NCBI GenBank assembly: GCA_963705325.1
Contig: OY970069.1
Coordinates: 2,852,001-2,916,000 of the forward strand
Source of the DNA: DATARH01 sp963705325
GTDB taxonomy: Bacteria; Pseudomonadota; Alphaproteobacteria; ATCC43930; CGMCC-115725
DNA: 64,000 nt
Reading direction: 5' to 3'
Shown: positions 8,803 through 20,671 of the stretch, in pieces
How the letters are laid out: the number at the start of each line of letters is the position of its first letter
Numbering within the stretch: the first letter of the stretch is position 1
Translations under genes and position numbers: made by a program
Notes under the pieces: model-generated
What the model was told of the DNA's origin: nothing
The model's database searches: none
What the model saw: the letters and a program-made list of their open reading frames with translations, nothing else

Positions 8803-11348
8803 ATGATGGTCGCCGACAGCGAAACTGTCCGTCGTCTAAGCTTTGGTCGCGACCGTAACCGAACCCTCTGGGTCGGGGTGATGGCGCAGGCCGCGGTCAT
8901 TCTTGCGGCGATCTGTATCGGCATCGCCATCCTTTATGTCGCCGAGATCATTTCAGGCGTGCGGGTCCTCGCCACCGTGGTGGCGATCGCCGCGCTGGCC
9001 GGGCTGATCGGCGTCGCCGCGATCGCGGCGCATTGGGTGCAAGGGGGTCTCGCCGGCCGCGTCGACATTCTGAGCCAGGCGCTCGAAGCCTCGCCCGATG
9101 CGCAGCTGATCGTCGCCCCCGACGGCCGCGTCGCCTATGCCAACACCGCCTTCAACAACCTGCTCCCACCGATGATGGCGCGGTGCTCGACCGTCTCGCC
9201 GGCGCCGTCGCCGGCGCCGAGGCGGGCGCCGATTTCGAGCGCCTGCGCGGCCAGGCGCTGGCCGGCGGGCGCGCCATCGCCGCGGTGCCGCTGCGCGACT
9301 CGCGCGGCGTCGCCGCCGGCTGGTTCAACATCGCCGTCAACCCGATCGCCGGCCGGCCCGGCTACAGCTTCTGGAACATCCAGGACATCACCGCCCGCCA
9401 CGAGATGGAGGCGGTGATCCGCGACGAGCGCAACCAGCCTCGTCGATTTTCTCGACGAAGCGCCGATCGGCTTCTACTCGGTCGACGGCGAGGGCCGCTT
9501 TCTCTTCGTCAACCCGACCCTGGCCGGCTGGCTCGGCGCGACCCCGGCCGAGCTGGTCGGCGGCGACGCGCGGCTGCATCGATTTCCTGGCCGCCCCGCC
9601 GGCCGACGGGACCGCGCCCTGCGACCCGTTCGGCGGCCGCGCCGGCGACGCGCAGCGCGGCGAGGTGGTGCTCAAGAGCCGCGACGGCCGCGTCATCCAC
9701 GCCTGGATCGGCCAGAGCGTCGTCGGCGATGGCGACGAGCTGCGCACCCATTCGGTCGTCCGCGACCTGACCCCCGAGCGCGAATGGGAGGCGGCGCTGC
9801 GGCTGTCGCGCGAGCGCTTTCAGCGGTTCTTCGCCAACGCCCCGGTCGGCATCGCGCTGATCGACCGTTTCGGCCGGCTGGAAGAGGCGAACCGGGCGCT
9901 TGGCGAGTTGTTCGGCGCCGCGACCGCAGGAACTGATCGGCCAGCCGCTGATCGGCTTCGTCAACGAAGAGGACCGTCGCGAGATCGCGGTCAAGCTCGC
10001 CGCCGCGGCCGACGGATCGGCCGCTCCCGGGCCGGTCGAGGTGCGCCTCAAGGGCCCGCGCGACAAGACCGCGCGTGGTCTTCCTCGGCCGGCTCGACGG
10101 CGCCGATGGCGGCGACGGCGCGCTGATGCTGCATTTCATCGACGTCACCGAGCAGAAGAACCTCGAAGTCCAGTTCGCCCAGTCGCAGAAGATGCAGGCG
10201 GTCGGCCAGCTCGCCGGCGGCGTCGCGCACGATTTCAACAATCTGCTGACCGCGATGATCGGTTTCTGCGACCTGCTGCTGATGCGCTTCCGGCCGGCGA
10301 TCCCGTCCTTCGCCGACATCATGCAGATCAAGCAGAACGCCAACCGCGCCGCCAATCTGGTGCGCCAGCTGCTCGCCTTTTCGCGCCAGCAGACGTTGCA
10401 GCCGCGCATCCTCGACATCACCGACGTGCTGGTCGAGCTGTCGCACCTGCTGCGGCGGCTGATCGGCGAGAACATCGAGCTGAAGGTCGTGCACGGCCGC
10501 GACCTCGGCCTCGCCAAGGTCGATCAGGGCCAGCTCGAACAGGTCATCATCAACCTCGCGGTCAACGCGCGCGACGCGATGCCGGGCGGCGGCACGCTGA
10601 CCATCCGCACCTCCAACGTGACCCAGGCGGCGCCGTTGCGGCGCGGCCACGAGATCATGCCGGCCGGCAATTACGTGCTGATCGAGGTCAGCCGACACCG
10701 GCATCGGCATCCCCAAGGAAAACCTCGCCCGCATCTTCGAGCCGTTCTTCTCGACCAAGGAGATCGGCTCCGGCACCGGGCTCGGGCTCTCGACCGTCTA
10801 CGGCATCGTCAAGCAGACCGGCGGCTTCGTCTTCGTCGACAGCGCGCAAGGGCTCGGGCGCAGTCGTTCCAGATCTACCTGCCGCGCCACGAGCAGAGCG
10901 AGGCCGCGCTCGCTGCTGCCCGCAGCGAGACCGAGGCCGGCGAGTCGCCGGCGGCCAAGGATCTGACCGGCATCGGCACGGTGATGCTGGTCGAGGACGA
11001 GGACCCGGTGCGCATCTTCGGCGCCCGCGCCCTGCGCAACAAGGGCTACACGGTGATCGAGGCGAAGAGCGGCGAGGCCGCGCTCGAGCTGATGCGCGAC
11101 GCCGCCGAAAAGATCGATCTCCTGATCACCGACGTGGTGATGCCGCAGGATGGACGGGCCGGGCTTGGTGCGCGAGGTGCGCGAGACCCATCCCGACATG
11201 AAGGTCATCTTCATCTCGGGCTACACCGAGGAAGCCTTCCGCCAGCGCCTCGACAGCGACAGCGAACATCCACTTCCTGCCCAAGCCCTTCAGCCTCAAG
11301 CAGCTCGCCAGCAAGGTGAAGGAAGTCATTTCCGGCGAAGCGGCATAG
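8803..11348 (+). pseudogene. cckA: hybrid sensor kinase CckA, interrupted by nine apparent frameshifts
   Basis: Pieces in all three frames join into one CckA-like protein of about 846 residues. It has two membrane segments, PAS domains (such as A-P-I-G-F-Y-S-V-D and A-P-V-G-I-A-L-I-D), a HisKA site V-A-H-D-F-N-N-L-L, an N-box N-L-A-V-N-A-R-D-A-M, a G-box D-T-G-I-G-I-P, and a receiver with L-V-E-D-E-D and D-V-V-M-P. Frame changes lie near 9166, 9439, 9580, 9926, 10073, 10692, 10858, 11148 and 11264. Seven look like one extra base and two like one lost base. The net shift agrees with the in-frame TAG at 11346. CckA feeds phosphate to CtrA through ChpT and is normally essential. Protein similarity and codon use are intact between breaks, so read error or very recent decay are both possible. 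The start is ATG at 8803 or 8806; GTG 8767 is also in frame. Confidence 0.75.
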
Positions 11349-11455
11349 GGGCGGGGCGAGGCCTCTCCGCTCCCATCCTTCCGGCTCTGCCGCGTCCCGC
11401 TGCTCTATAAAGACGATTGCGGCGATCTCTATCGGTGTTGGCGCGAGGAGGTGGC

Positions 11456-11992
11456 ATGAACGACCCGGCGACGATCGATCTGGTGCGGCTCTGGGAAGAG
11501 CACATCCGGCACGAATTCGATACCAAGAGCACCGACGACACGCTCGCGACCATGGTCGCGGATGCCTATGTCGATCATGTCCCGGTGCTGACCGGCGGCC
11601 GCGGGCACGCCGAATTGCGCGAGTTTTACGCTACGCATTTCATCCCGCGCATGCCGCCCGACATGGAGATGACCCCGGTCTCGCGCACTGTCGGTGGCGA
11701 TCAGCTGGTCGACGAGATGGTCATCAAATTCACCCATAGCATCGAGATGGACTGGATGCTGCCGGGAATCGCGCCGACCGGAAAGCGGGTCGAGGTCGCG
11801 CTGGTCGTGATCGTGAAGTTTCGCGACGGCAAGCTGGCGCATGAGCACATCTACTGGGATCAGGCCTCGGTGCTGGCCCAGCTCGGCCTCATCGATCCCG
11901 CGGCGCTTCCCGTCGTCGGCGCCGAGAGCGCCCGCAAGGTGCTCGACCCCACCGTGCCGGCGAACGCACTGATCCGTCGGGTCAGCGGATAA
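11456..11992 (+). CDS. NTF2-like/SnoaL-type polyketide-cyclase fold protein
   Basis: The 178-residue protein looks like a SnoaL/NTF2-fold protein. It has a D-A-Y-V-D-H-V-P motif, the pattern G-G-R-G-H-A-E-L-R-E-F-Y, a central V-D-E-M-V-I-K-F-T-H strand and a C-terminal D-G-K-L-A-H-E-H-I-Y-W-D. These proteins are small cone-shaped enzymes or binding proteins, such as ester cyclases and limonene-epoxide-hydrolase-like enzymes. The ATG at 11456 is preceded by GAGGAGGTG, an excellent ribosome binding site, so the longer frame from 11417 was not used. Confidence 0.75.
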   Translation: MNDPATIDLVRLWEEHIRHEFDTKSTDDTLATMVADAYVDHVPVLTGGRGHAELREFYATHFIPRMPPDMEMTPVSRTVGGDQLVDEMVIKFTHSIEMDWMLPGIAPTGKRVEVALVVIVKFRDGKLAHEHIYWDQASVLAQLGLIDPAALPVVGAESARKVLDPTVPANALIRRVSG

Positions 11993-12025
11993 ACGCGCGG
12001 ACGGCTTTCTCCGATTACGACAAAA

Positions 12026-12040
12026 GTTCACCTTGCGTTC
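12026..12040. promoter_or_regulatory. LexA (SOS) box upstream of recA
   Basis: GTTC at 12026 and GTTC at 12037 are separated by exactly seven bases, the direct-repeat LexA operator of alphaproteobacteria. It lies about 80 bases upstream of the recA start. The second half also forms GTTC-TAA-GAAC. This supports DNA-damage induction of recA. Confidence 0.8.
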
Positions 12041-12117
12041 TAAGAACAAAGTGCGTACATTCTCGCCCTGATCGCGCGTTTGCGCTACCCGCTGGGCTGT
12101 GGAATAAGGAGGGATCG

Positions 12118-13191
12118 ATGACGCAACCCGTATTGCGCCTCTTGGATAGGGACACGATGGACAAGCAGCGGGCCTTGGATGCGGCGCTCGGCCAGATCGA
12201 ACGCGCCTTCGGCAAGGGCTCGATCATGAAATTGGGCTCGCGCGAGGCGGCGATGGAGGCCGATGTCGTATCGACCGGCTCGCTTGGCCTCGACATCGCG
12301 CTCGGCATCGGTGGGCTGCCGCGCGGCCGGGTCATCGAAATTTACGGGCCGGAAAGCTCGGGCAAGACCACCCTCGCGCTGCATGTCATCGCCGAGGCGC
12401 AGAAGACCGGCGGCACTTGCGCCTTTGTCGATGCCGAGCACGCCCTCGACCCCGCCTATGCCAAAAAGCTCGGGGTCGATATCGACAATCTGCTGATCTC
12501 ACAGCCCGATGCCGGCGAGCAGGCGTTGGAGATCGCCGACACGCTGGTGCGTTCCGGGGCGATCGACGTACTCGTCGTCAATTCGGTGGCGGCGCTTGTG
12601 CCCCGCGCCGAGCTCGAGGGTGAGATGGGCGACAGCCATATGGGGCTGCACGCGCGGCTGATGAGCCAGGCATTGCGCAAGCTTACCGGCTCGATCTCGC
12701 GCTCGCGCTGCATGGTCATCTTCATCAACCAGATCCGCATGAAGATCGGCGTGATGTTCGGCAATCCGGAAACTACGACCGGCGGCCAGGCGCTCAAATT
12801 CTACGCTTCGGTCAGGCTCGACATCCGCCGCATCGGCGCGATCAAGGAGCGCGACCAGGTGATCGGCAACCAGACCCGGGTCAAGGTCGTCAAGAACAAG
12901 ATGGCGCCGCCGTTCAAGGTCGTCGATTTCGACATCATGTACGGCGAGGGCGTTTCCAAGACCGGCGAACTGATCGATCTCGGCGTCCAGGCCGGGGTGG
13001 TCGAGAAATCGGGCTCGTGGTTCTCCTACGAGGGCCAGCGCATCGGCCAGGGCCGCGAGAACGCCAAGACCTATCTCAAGGAAAACACCGATGTCGCCGG
13101 CGAGATCGAGAACGCGATCCGCGGCAATGCCGGGCACGTCGCCGACGCGATGATGGCCGCGCCGGGCGAGGCTGCCGCCGGCGACGAATAG
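12118..13191 (+). CDS. recA: recombinase RecA
   Basis: The 357-residue protein is a full RecA. The Walker A motif is G-P-E-S-S-G-K-T-T, Walker B is I-D-V-L-V-V-N-S-V-A-A-L and the L2 loop includes G-N-P-E-T-T-T-G-G. The extra N-terminal M-T-Q-P-V-L-R-L-L-D is followed by the usual M-D-K-Q-R-A-L-D-A-A-L. RecA forms filaments on single-stranded DNA for homologous recombination and triggers LexA self-cleavage. The start at 12118 has AAGGAGGG upstream; Met 14 (12157) is the alternative conserved start. A LexA box precedes the gene. Confidence 0.98.
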   Translation: MTQPVLRLLDRDTMDKQRALDAALGQIERAFGKGSIMKLGSREAAMEADVVSTGSLGLDIALGIGGLPRGRVIEIYGPESSGKTTLALHVIAEAQKTGGTCAFVDAEHALDPAYAKKLGVDIDNLLISQPDAGEQALEIADTLVRSGAIDVLVVNSVAALVPRAELEGEMGDSHMGLHARLMSQALRKLTGSISRSRCMVIFINQIRMKIGVMFGNPETTTGGQALKFYASVRLDIRRIGAIKERDQVIGNQTRVKVVKNKMAPPFKVVDFDIMYGEGVSKTGELIDLGVQAGVVEKSGSWFSYEGQRIGQGRENAKTYLKENTDVAGEIENAIRGNAGHVADAMMAAPGEAAAGDE

Positions 13192-13210
13192 GCCGCCGTT
13201 GTCGTCACCT

Positions 13211-13240
13211 TCTCCCCGTTGGCGCCGCTGGCGGGGAGGG
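13211..13240. repeat. GC-rich hairpin downstream of recA
   Basis: CTCCCCG (13212-13218) pairs with CGGGGAG (13232-13238) around a GC-rich loop, 20 bases after the recA stop. No T-tract follows, so it looks more like the dispersed REP-type hairpins common in high-GC alphaproteobacteria than a clear terminator. It could also protect the recA mRNA 3-prime end. Confidence 0.35.
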
Positions 13241-13356
13241 GGCCTGCCATAAGCCCGAAGTCGGGGGCGTCGGTGAGGGGCGTATTGGTCCGTGTCCGGC
13301 GTGCATCGCCTTTGACCGGAAATTAACCAAACTTAAGCGACACTGGCCGCTCGGCA

Positions 13357-14880
13357 ATGTCGGGCCGTCGCATCGTGTCGACACTACGCACCACATCTCC
13401 TACCGCCGCGGCGTTGCCGCAAACCGGCGGCACGTTGCGTGCGTGGCTGCCGTCCTGGCCCTGGCTCATTGGGCTGTTGGCGATGCTGCGCGCGCTGGGG
13501 TCGCCCGCGGCGCTGCTGCACGACCCCGATACCTACCTCCATATCGCCGCCGGGCGGTGGATGCTTGCTCGCCACTCCCTACCCTGGTCGGACCCGTGGT
13601 CGCATAGCATGCCGGGTGCGCCGTGGGTCCCAAGCGAATGGCTTGGCGAGATTTCCCTCGCTTTAAGTTATGAGGCTGGTGGCTGGGGCGCTGTCATTGT
13701 TCTCACCGCCGCTGGTTTTGCTCTGGCGACGGCACTGCTCGCGGCGTTCCTGCTGCGCCGCCTGCCACCCCTGCCGGCGGTCATCGCCAGCCTCGCTGGG
13801 GCGATGCTGGTGCTGCCGCATCTGCTTGCCCGCCCGCACGTGCTCGCGCTGCCGACGCTGGTCGCGTGGTGCGGAGCGCTGCTCGCCGCCCGCGACGACG
13901 AGCGCGGCCCGCCGTGGTGGGCGCTTCCCGTCATGGCGCTGTGGGCCAATCTGCACGGCAGCTTTATGTTTGGCCTTGCCCTCGCCGGGTTTCTTGGCGG
14001 TGAGGCCGTGCTTTGTCCCGCCAACGGCCAAGGCCGCCTCGCCGAAGCCAAACGCTGGAGCCTCTTCGTCGCCGCCGCCGTCGCTGCCGCACTGTGCAAC
14101 CCCAACGGCGTAGCGGCGCTGCTTCAGCCGTTACGCCTCGTCGCGATGCCGGCGCTGCAATCCGGCTTTGTCGAGTGGGCGCCAGCCGACCCGGCCAAGT
14201 TCCCGGCGCTCGAGGGTTGGCTACTCGGCGTCGTCGCGCTTGGCTTTGCGTTGCGGACGCGCCCGCCATGGACGCGACTCTTGCTGCTGCTGGGCCTCTT
14301 TCACATGGCGTTGGCGCATGTCCGCCACGCCGACCTCTTGGGATTGGTCGGCGCGCTCGCCGTTGCCGCCGCGCTCGGTCCCGCTCTCACCCGGCTGCTA
14401 CAGCCGGCGGTGGGCTCGCCTGTCTCTCGCGCCGCCGCGGCGCTGGCCCGTCCGGCGCGGCTCCCGGCCTGCGCGCTGATCCTGGCGCTGGCGCTTGCCG
14501 CCAGCCTGCCGGCGCTGCTGCACCCGCCCGCGCGCCCCGGCGACGGGGTGACGCCGCAGGCCGCGCTCGCCGCGGCTCGGCGGCTCGGCGTCACCGGCCC
14601 GGTGTTCAACAGCGAATCCTATGGCGGCTATCTGATCTTCTCCGGCGTCCCCGTCTTTATCGACGGCCGCATCGAGATGTACGGCAACGATTTCCTCGCC
14701 GCTTATATCGCCGCCGAGCAGGGCGACGGCCCCGCTCTGGCGAAGCTCCTCGACCGCTACCGCATCGCCTGGACACTGTTGCGGGCCGGATCGCCCGCTG
14801 TCGCCGCGTTCGACCGCTTGCCGGGCTGGCGTCGCGCCTATGCCGACGACCAGGCCGTCATCCATGTGCGGGTCGATTAG
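13357..14880 (+). CDS. multi-pass membrane protein, glycosyltransferase-C-like
   Basis: The 507-residue protein has about ten hydrophobic segments. An early D-P-D-T-Y-L-H-I-A-A-G-R-W sits in a loop after the first segment, followed by P-S-E-W-L-G-E. An acidic loop motif of this kind after the first membrane helix is typical of GT-C-fold glycosyltransferases and related proteins. The C-terminal non-membrane part has F-I-D-G-R-I-E-M-Y-G. A lipid-linked sugar transfer role is inference. It sits between recA and alaS, where recX is often found in other bacteria; it is not RecX. Confidence 0.65.
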   Translation: MSGRRIVSTLRTTSPTAAALPQTGGTLRAWLPSWPWLIGLLAMLRALGSPAALLHDPDTYLHIAAGRWMLARHSLPWSDPWSHSMPGAPWVPSEWLGEISLALSYEAGGWGAVIVLTAAGFALATALLAAFLLRRLPPLPAVIASLAGAMLVLPHLLARPHVLALPTLVAWCGALLAARDDERGPPWWALPVMALWANLHGSFMFGLALAGFLGGEAVLCPANGQGRLAEAKRWSLFVAAAVAAALCNPNGVAALLQPLRLVAMPALQSGFVEWAPADPAKFPALEGWLLGVVALGFALRTRPPWTRLLLLLGLFHMALAHVRHADLLGLVGALAVAAALGPALTRLLQPAVGSPVSRAAAALARPARLPACALILALALAASLPALLHPPARPGDGVTPQAALAAARRLGVTGPVFNSESYGGYLIFSGVPVFIDGRIEMYGNDFLAAYIAAEQGDGPALAKLLDRYRIAWTLLRAGSPAVAAFDRLPGWRRAYADDQAVIHVRVD

Positions 14881-14935
14881 AAGAATTCCAGCCGCGCCTC
14901 TTGCATGATTTGACCGAAGCCTCGTAATTGGGGCT

Positions 14936-17605
<2,670 letters not shown>

Positions 17606-17789
17606 GACACCGATTCGCGGCGGAGTGTTAACGCAAGCCCTGGAGGCTCTGAGGAACTGGCACGCAACCCCTTGAAGGCATATCGGTTTTCCTGAGGCAT
17701 CGACGCGACTTTTCCAGCGACCCATAGTCGCTTGAGACCATGTGGGGAGTGACGCCGATGGACTCGGCGCAGCTGTGGGGAGGCACGGT

Positions 17790-18638
17790 ATGAGGCGGCT
17801 CGGTGGCATTGCCGTACTGTGTCTGGGGGTCGGCGTCATCGGGCTGACCGGCTGTCAGGACACGGCGTCTTTGCAGCTCGATCCGCTGACGACCGCCGGG
17901 CGCGACGGCAATGCGCCGCAACTCGGATATGACGCGGTGATGCGTATCGCCAATGCGTCGCGCTCGGCGCAGGATTTCAGCAATGCCGTCAACCTCTACC
18001 GCCATGCCGCGGAGATGGAGCCAGCCAAAACCGAGCCGCTCGTTGCCCTCGGCGGCACGCTCGCAGACATGGGTAAGATCGATGAGGCGATCCTCAATTA
18101 CAACGCCGCGTTGAAGATCAGCCCGCACGATGGCGAGGCCCTGCGTGGCCTGGCCCGCGCCTACCTAAAAACGGGGCGACCCGATTTGGCGAGTGATCCG
18201 CTTGCCCTTGCCTTTCACGACACGCCCAATGACCCGAAGCTGTTGATGCTGATCGGTGTCGCCGATGATTTCATCGGCCAGCACGCTTCGGCGCAGGACC
18301 GCTATCGCCAGGGCCTGAAGCTCGCTCCGGCAGACCGCTCGATCTCGCTCGACCTCGCGCTGTCCTTGGCCTTGAGTGAAAAATATAACGAGGCGATCTC
18401 GATCCTGAAGCCGATCGCCCAGCGGCCTGGCGCGACTGCCCAGGAACGCCAAACCCTGGCGTTGATCTATGGGCTGCAGGGCGACCAGAAGTCGGCGGGC
18501 GATGTAGCGCGGGTCGATCTCGATCCGGCGTCTGTCGACCACAATCTCGCGTTCTATGAAAGCCTCAGGCGTCTGTCGCCGGATGCGCGTAGCCGCGCCG
18601 TCCTGTCCGTCAGCGCCGGGTCGCGGCCGGCTTCCTAG
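17790..18638 (+). CDS. tadD: TadD-like TPR lipoprotein of the Tad pilus
   Basis: The 282-residue protein has a lipoprotein signal peptide with lipobox L-T-G-C. Tandem tetratricopeptide repeats follow (for example E-P-L-V-A-L-G-G-T-L-A-D-M-G-K and H-D-G-E-A-L-R-G-L-A-R-A-Y). TadD proteins help secretin assembly in Tad/Flp pilus systems. The ATG at 17790 has GGGGAGG upstream, so the longer frame from 17742 was not used. It is convergent with tadC, which is unusual because tadD often follows tadC on the same strand. Confidence 0.85.
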   Translation: MRRLGGIAVLCLGVGVIGLTGCQDTASLQLDPLTTAGRDGNAPQLGYDAVMRIANASRSAQDFSNAVNLYRHAAEMEPAKTEPLVALGGTLADMGKIDEAILNYNAALKISPHDGEALRGLARAYLKTGRPDLASDPLALAFHDTPNDPKLLMLIGVADDFIGQHASAQDRYRQGLKLAPADRSISLDLALSLALSEKYNEAISILKPIAQRPGATAQERQTLALIYGLQGDQKSAGDVARVDLDPASVDHNLAFYESLRRLSPDARSRAVLSVSAGSRPAS

Positions 18639-18674
18639 CCCGCTGACGCCACGAGTTTCGCTCGGCGGCAGGCG

Positions 18675-19673
18675 CTACCGGTGCGAGAACGTATCGATGA
18701 TGTTGATGGCGGCGGGGCCGAGCAGCACGATAAACAGCGTCGGCAGAATGAACAGGATCATCGGCACGGTCATCAACGCTGGCAACCGCGCCGCCTTTTC
18801 CTCGGCCTTGAACATGCGGGCGTCGCGGAATTCGGCGGCCAGCACGCGCAGCGACTGGGCCAGCGGTGTGCCGAATTTGGCGGTCTGGGTTAGTGTGTTG
18901 ACCACCCCTTTGATCGAACTCATATCGGTGCGGCCGGTCAGGTTTTCGAATGCCTGACGACGGTCTGGCAGGAAGGTGAGCTCAGCGGCCGTTATGCCGA
19001 GTTCTTCGGCCAGCTCGGGCCAGGTGCTCTCGAGCTCCTTCGACACGCGTACCAAGGTCGCGTCGAGGCTCAAGCCAGCTTCGGCGCAAATCACCATCAG
19101 GTCGAGTCCATCCGGCAAGGCGAGTTGAATGCGTTTGGCGCGCTTCGTCGTCAGATTCTTGATGTAGATGCCTGGTGCGAAAAAGCCGAATACACCGGCC
19201 AGCGCCACCCCGAGGAGGGAGAACTGAGGCGGAATTGGCAGCAGCCTGAGCGTGTAACTGTCGAACAGCGTGGCGGCGGCGAACGCCAACGGCATGACCA
19301 GTCGCGCGAACAAATAGCGGATCATCGCATCGCGCGACCGCAACCCGGCGCGTGCGAGCATCATCCGCGAATCGGTGGCGTGCTTGGAGCGCAGCAGATC
19401 GAACCGGACCACCAGGTCGCGCATCATGCTCGCCGGGGTCATCCGCACGCGTTGTCGCTTCGATGCGATCGCGGCCTGCCGCATCGCCTCCTTCCTGTCC
19501 GCGATCTGGGCCAGCCGCCGATCGAGCGACGCGTTGCCGCGGAACGCATGCCACATGGCAAGAAACGTCGCGATCACGGCTAATCCGGCCGAGGCGGCGA
19601 TCACATCCTCCAGACCGATGCCGGCGGGAAGCCATTGCTCGATCCGGAAGCTGGAGACGGGCATCGCGCTCAT
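18675..19673 (-). CDS. tadC: Tad pilus inner-membrane protein TadC
   Basis: The 332-residue protein has a type II secretion F domain with C-terminal membrane helices. It includes the conserved P-D-G-L-D-L-M-V-I-C-A-E-A-G-L-S motif and a cytoplasmic helical domain between the membrane segments. TadB and TadC form the inner-membrane platform that couples the CpaF ATPase to pilin polymerisation. It overlaps tadB by four bases (19670-19673). Confidence 0.92.
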   Translation of the reverse strand: MSAMPVSSFRIEQWLPAGIGLEDVIAASAGLAVIATFLAMWHAFRGNASLDRRLAQIADRKEAMRQAAIASKRQRVRMTPASMMRDLVVRFDLLRSKHATDSRMMLARAGLRSRDAMIRYLFARLVMPLAFAAATLFDSYTLRLLPIPPQFSLLGVALAGVFGFFAPGIYIKNLTTKRAKRIQLALPDGLDLMVICAEAGLSLDATLVRVSKELESTWPELAEELGITAAELTFLPDRRQAFENLTGRTDMSSIKGVVNTLTQTAKFGTPLAQSLRVLAAEFRDARMFKAEEKAARLPALMTVPMILFILPTLFIVLLGPAAINIIDTFSHR

Positions 19674-20668
19674 ATTTCGAACTTCGCCATTCTGATCATG
19701 ATGCCGATGCCGCCGCCGAGCATGCCGAGCGCGATCCCGACGAGGATCAGGCCGCGAACGTCGGTGAACAGCGTCATGATGTATTTGGGGGAGGTCATAA
19801 ACAGGATGATCGTCACCACGATCGGCAGCGAACCGAGGATCGCCGTGCTCGCCCTAGCCTCGGACGCCATGGCCCGAGCCTTCTGCCGCATTGAGCGGCG
19901 GCGGCGCAGCAGGTCCGAGAGGTTTTGCAGCGTCTCGGCGAGGTTGCCACCCGTTTCGCGCTGCACGCCGAGCGCGATGATGAAGAACCGGAACTCTGGC
20001 GTGTCGATACGCTTGGCGATGTCCCAGAGCAGGCTGTCCAGGTCTCGCCCCATGCGCATACCGCTCTCGACCGTGCTGAATTCGGAGCCGACTGGGTCGC
20101 CGACCTCATGCGCTGCGCTGATGATCGCCTCGGTCATCGGCAGGCCCGATTTCAGCGCGCGCACCATCAGGTCGATGGCGTCGGGAAAGAGGTTGAGAAA
20201 GCGGGCGACGCGCCGCTTTCCCATGCGGCCAATGACCATGTGCGGTATGAGGACGCCGATCGCTACTCCCACCAAAAGGCCAGGGAGAGCCGCCAATTTG
20301 AGGAAGATCAGCACCAGTGCGCTGGCGACAACGATCGCCGCGCCGGTGGCTATCGCGTAATGACTGATCGTGATCGCGCGACCGGTGCGCGCCAGACGTG
20401 CGGCGAGCAGGTCGCGGCGCGGGATCCACGGCTTGACGTAGCGGTCGAGCAGCGGTGTCGCGCTCTCGCGTCGCGACAGCGTCCGCGCCTCGGGTGACCC
20501 CGCTGTGGCGACCACGGTGCGCTTCTGACTGCTCACCGAGGCCAGGCGGCGGCGATAGCGTCGGCCGCCGGGGCTGGTCACTAACCCGGCCACGAACACA
20601 AAGCTCAGCGCCATGATGGTGCCCAGACCGAGCGCCATCAGCGTTGCTGGATCGATCGTTCCAAGCAT
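19670..20668 (-). CDS. tadB: Tad pilus inner-membrane protein TadB
   Basis: The 332-residue protein has two N-terminal and two C-terminal membrane segments. The T2SSF domain contains F-P-D-A-I-D-L-M-V-R-A-L-K-S-G-L-P and a later L-G-V-Q-R-E-T-G-G-N-L-A-E-T-L. It is a platform protein partnered with TadC. It follows cpaF by three bases and overlaps tadC, so the genes are translationally linked. Confidence 0.92.
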   Translation of the reverse strand: MLGTIDPATLMALGLGTIMALSFVFVAGLVTSPGGRRYRRRLASVSSQKRTVVATAGSPEARTLSRRESATPLLDRYVKPWIPRRDLLAARLARTGRAITISHYAIATGAAIVVASALVLIFLKLAALPGLLVGVAIGVLIPHMVIGRMGKRRVARFLNLFPDAIDLMVRALKSGLPMTEAIISAAHEVGDPVGSEFSTVESGMRMGRDLDSLLWDIAKRIDTPEFRFFIIALGVQRETGGNLAETLQNLSDLLRRRRSMRQKARAMASEARASTAILGSLPIVVTIILFMTSPKYIMTLFTDVRGLILVGIALGMLGGGIGIMIRMAKFEI

Positions 20669-20671
20669 GTT

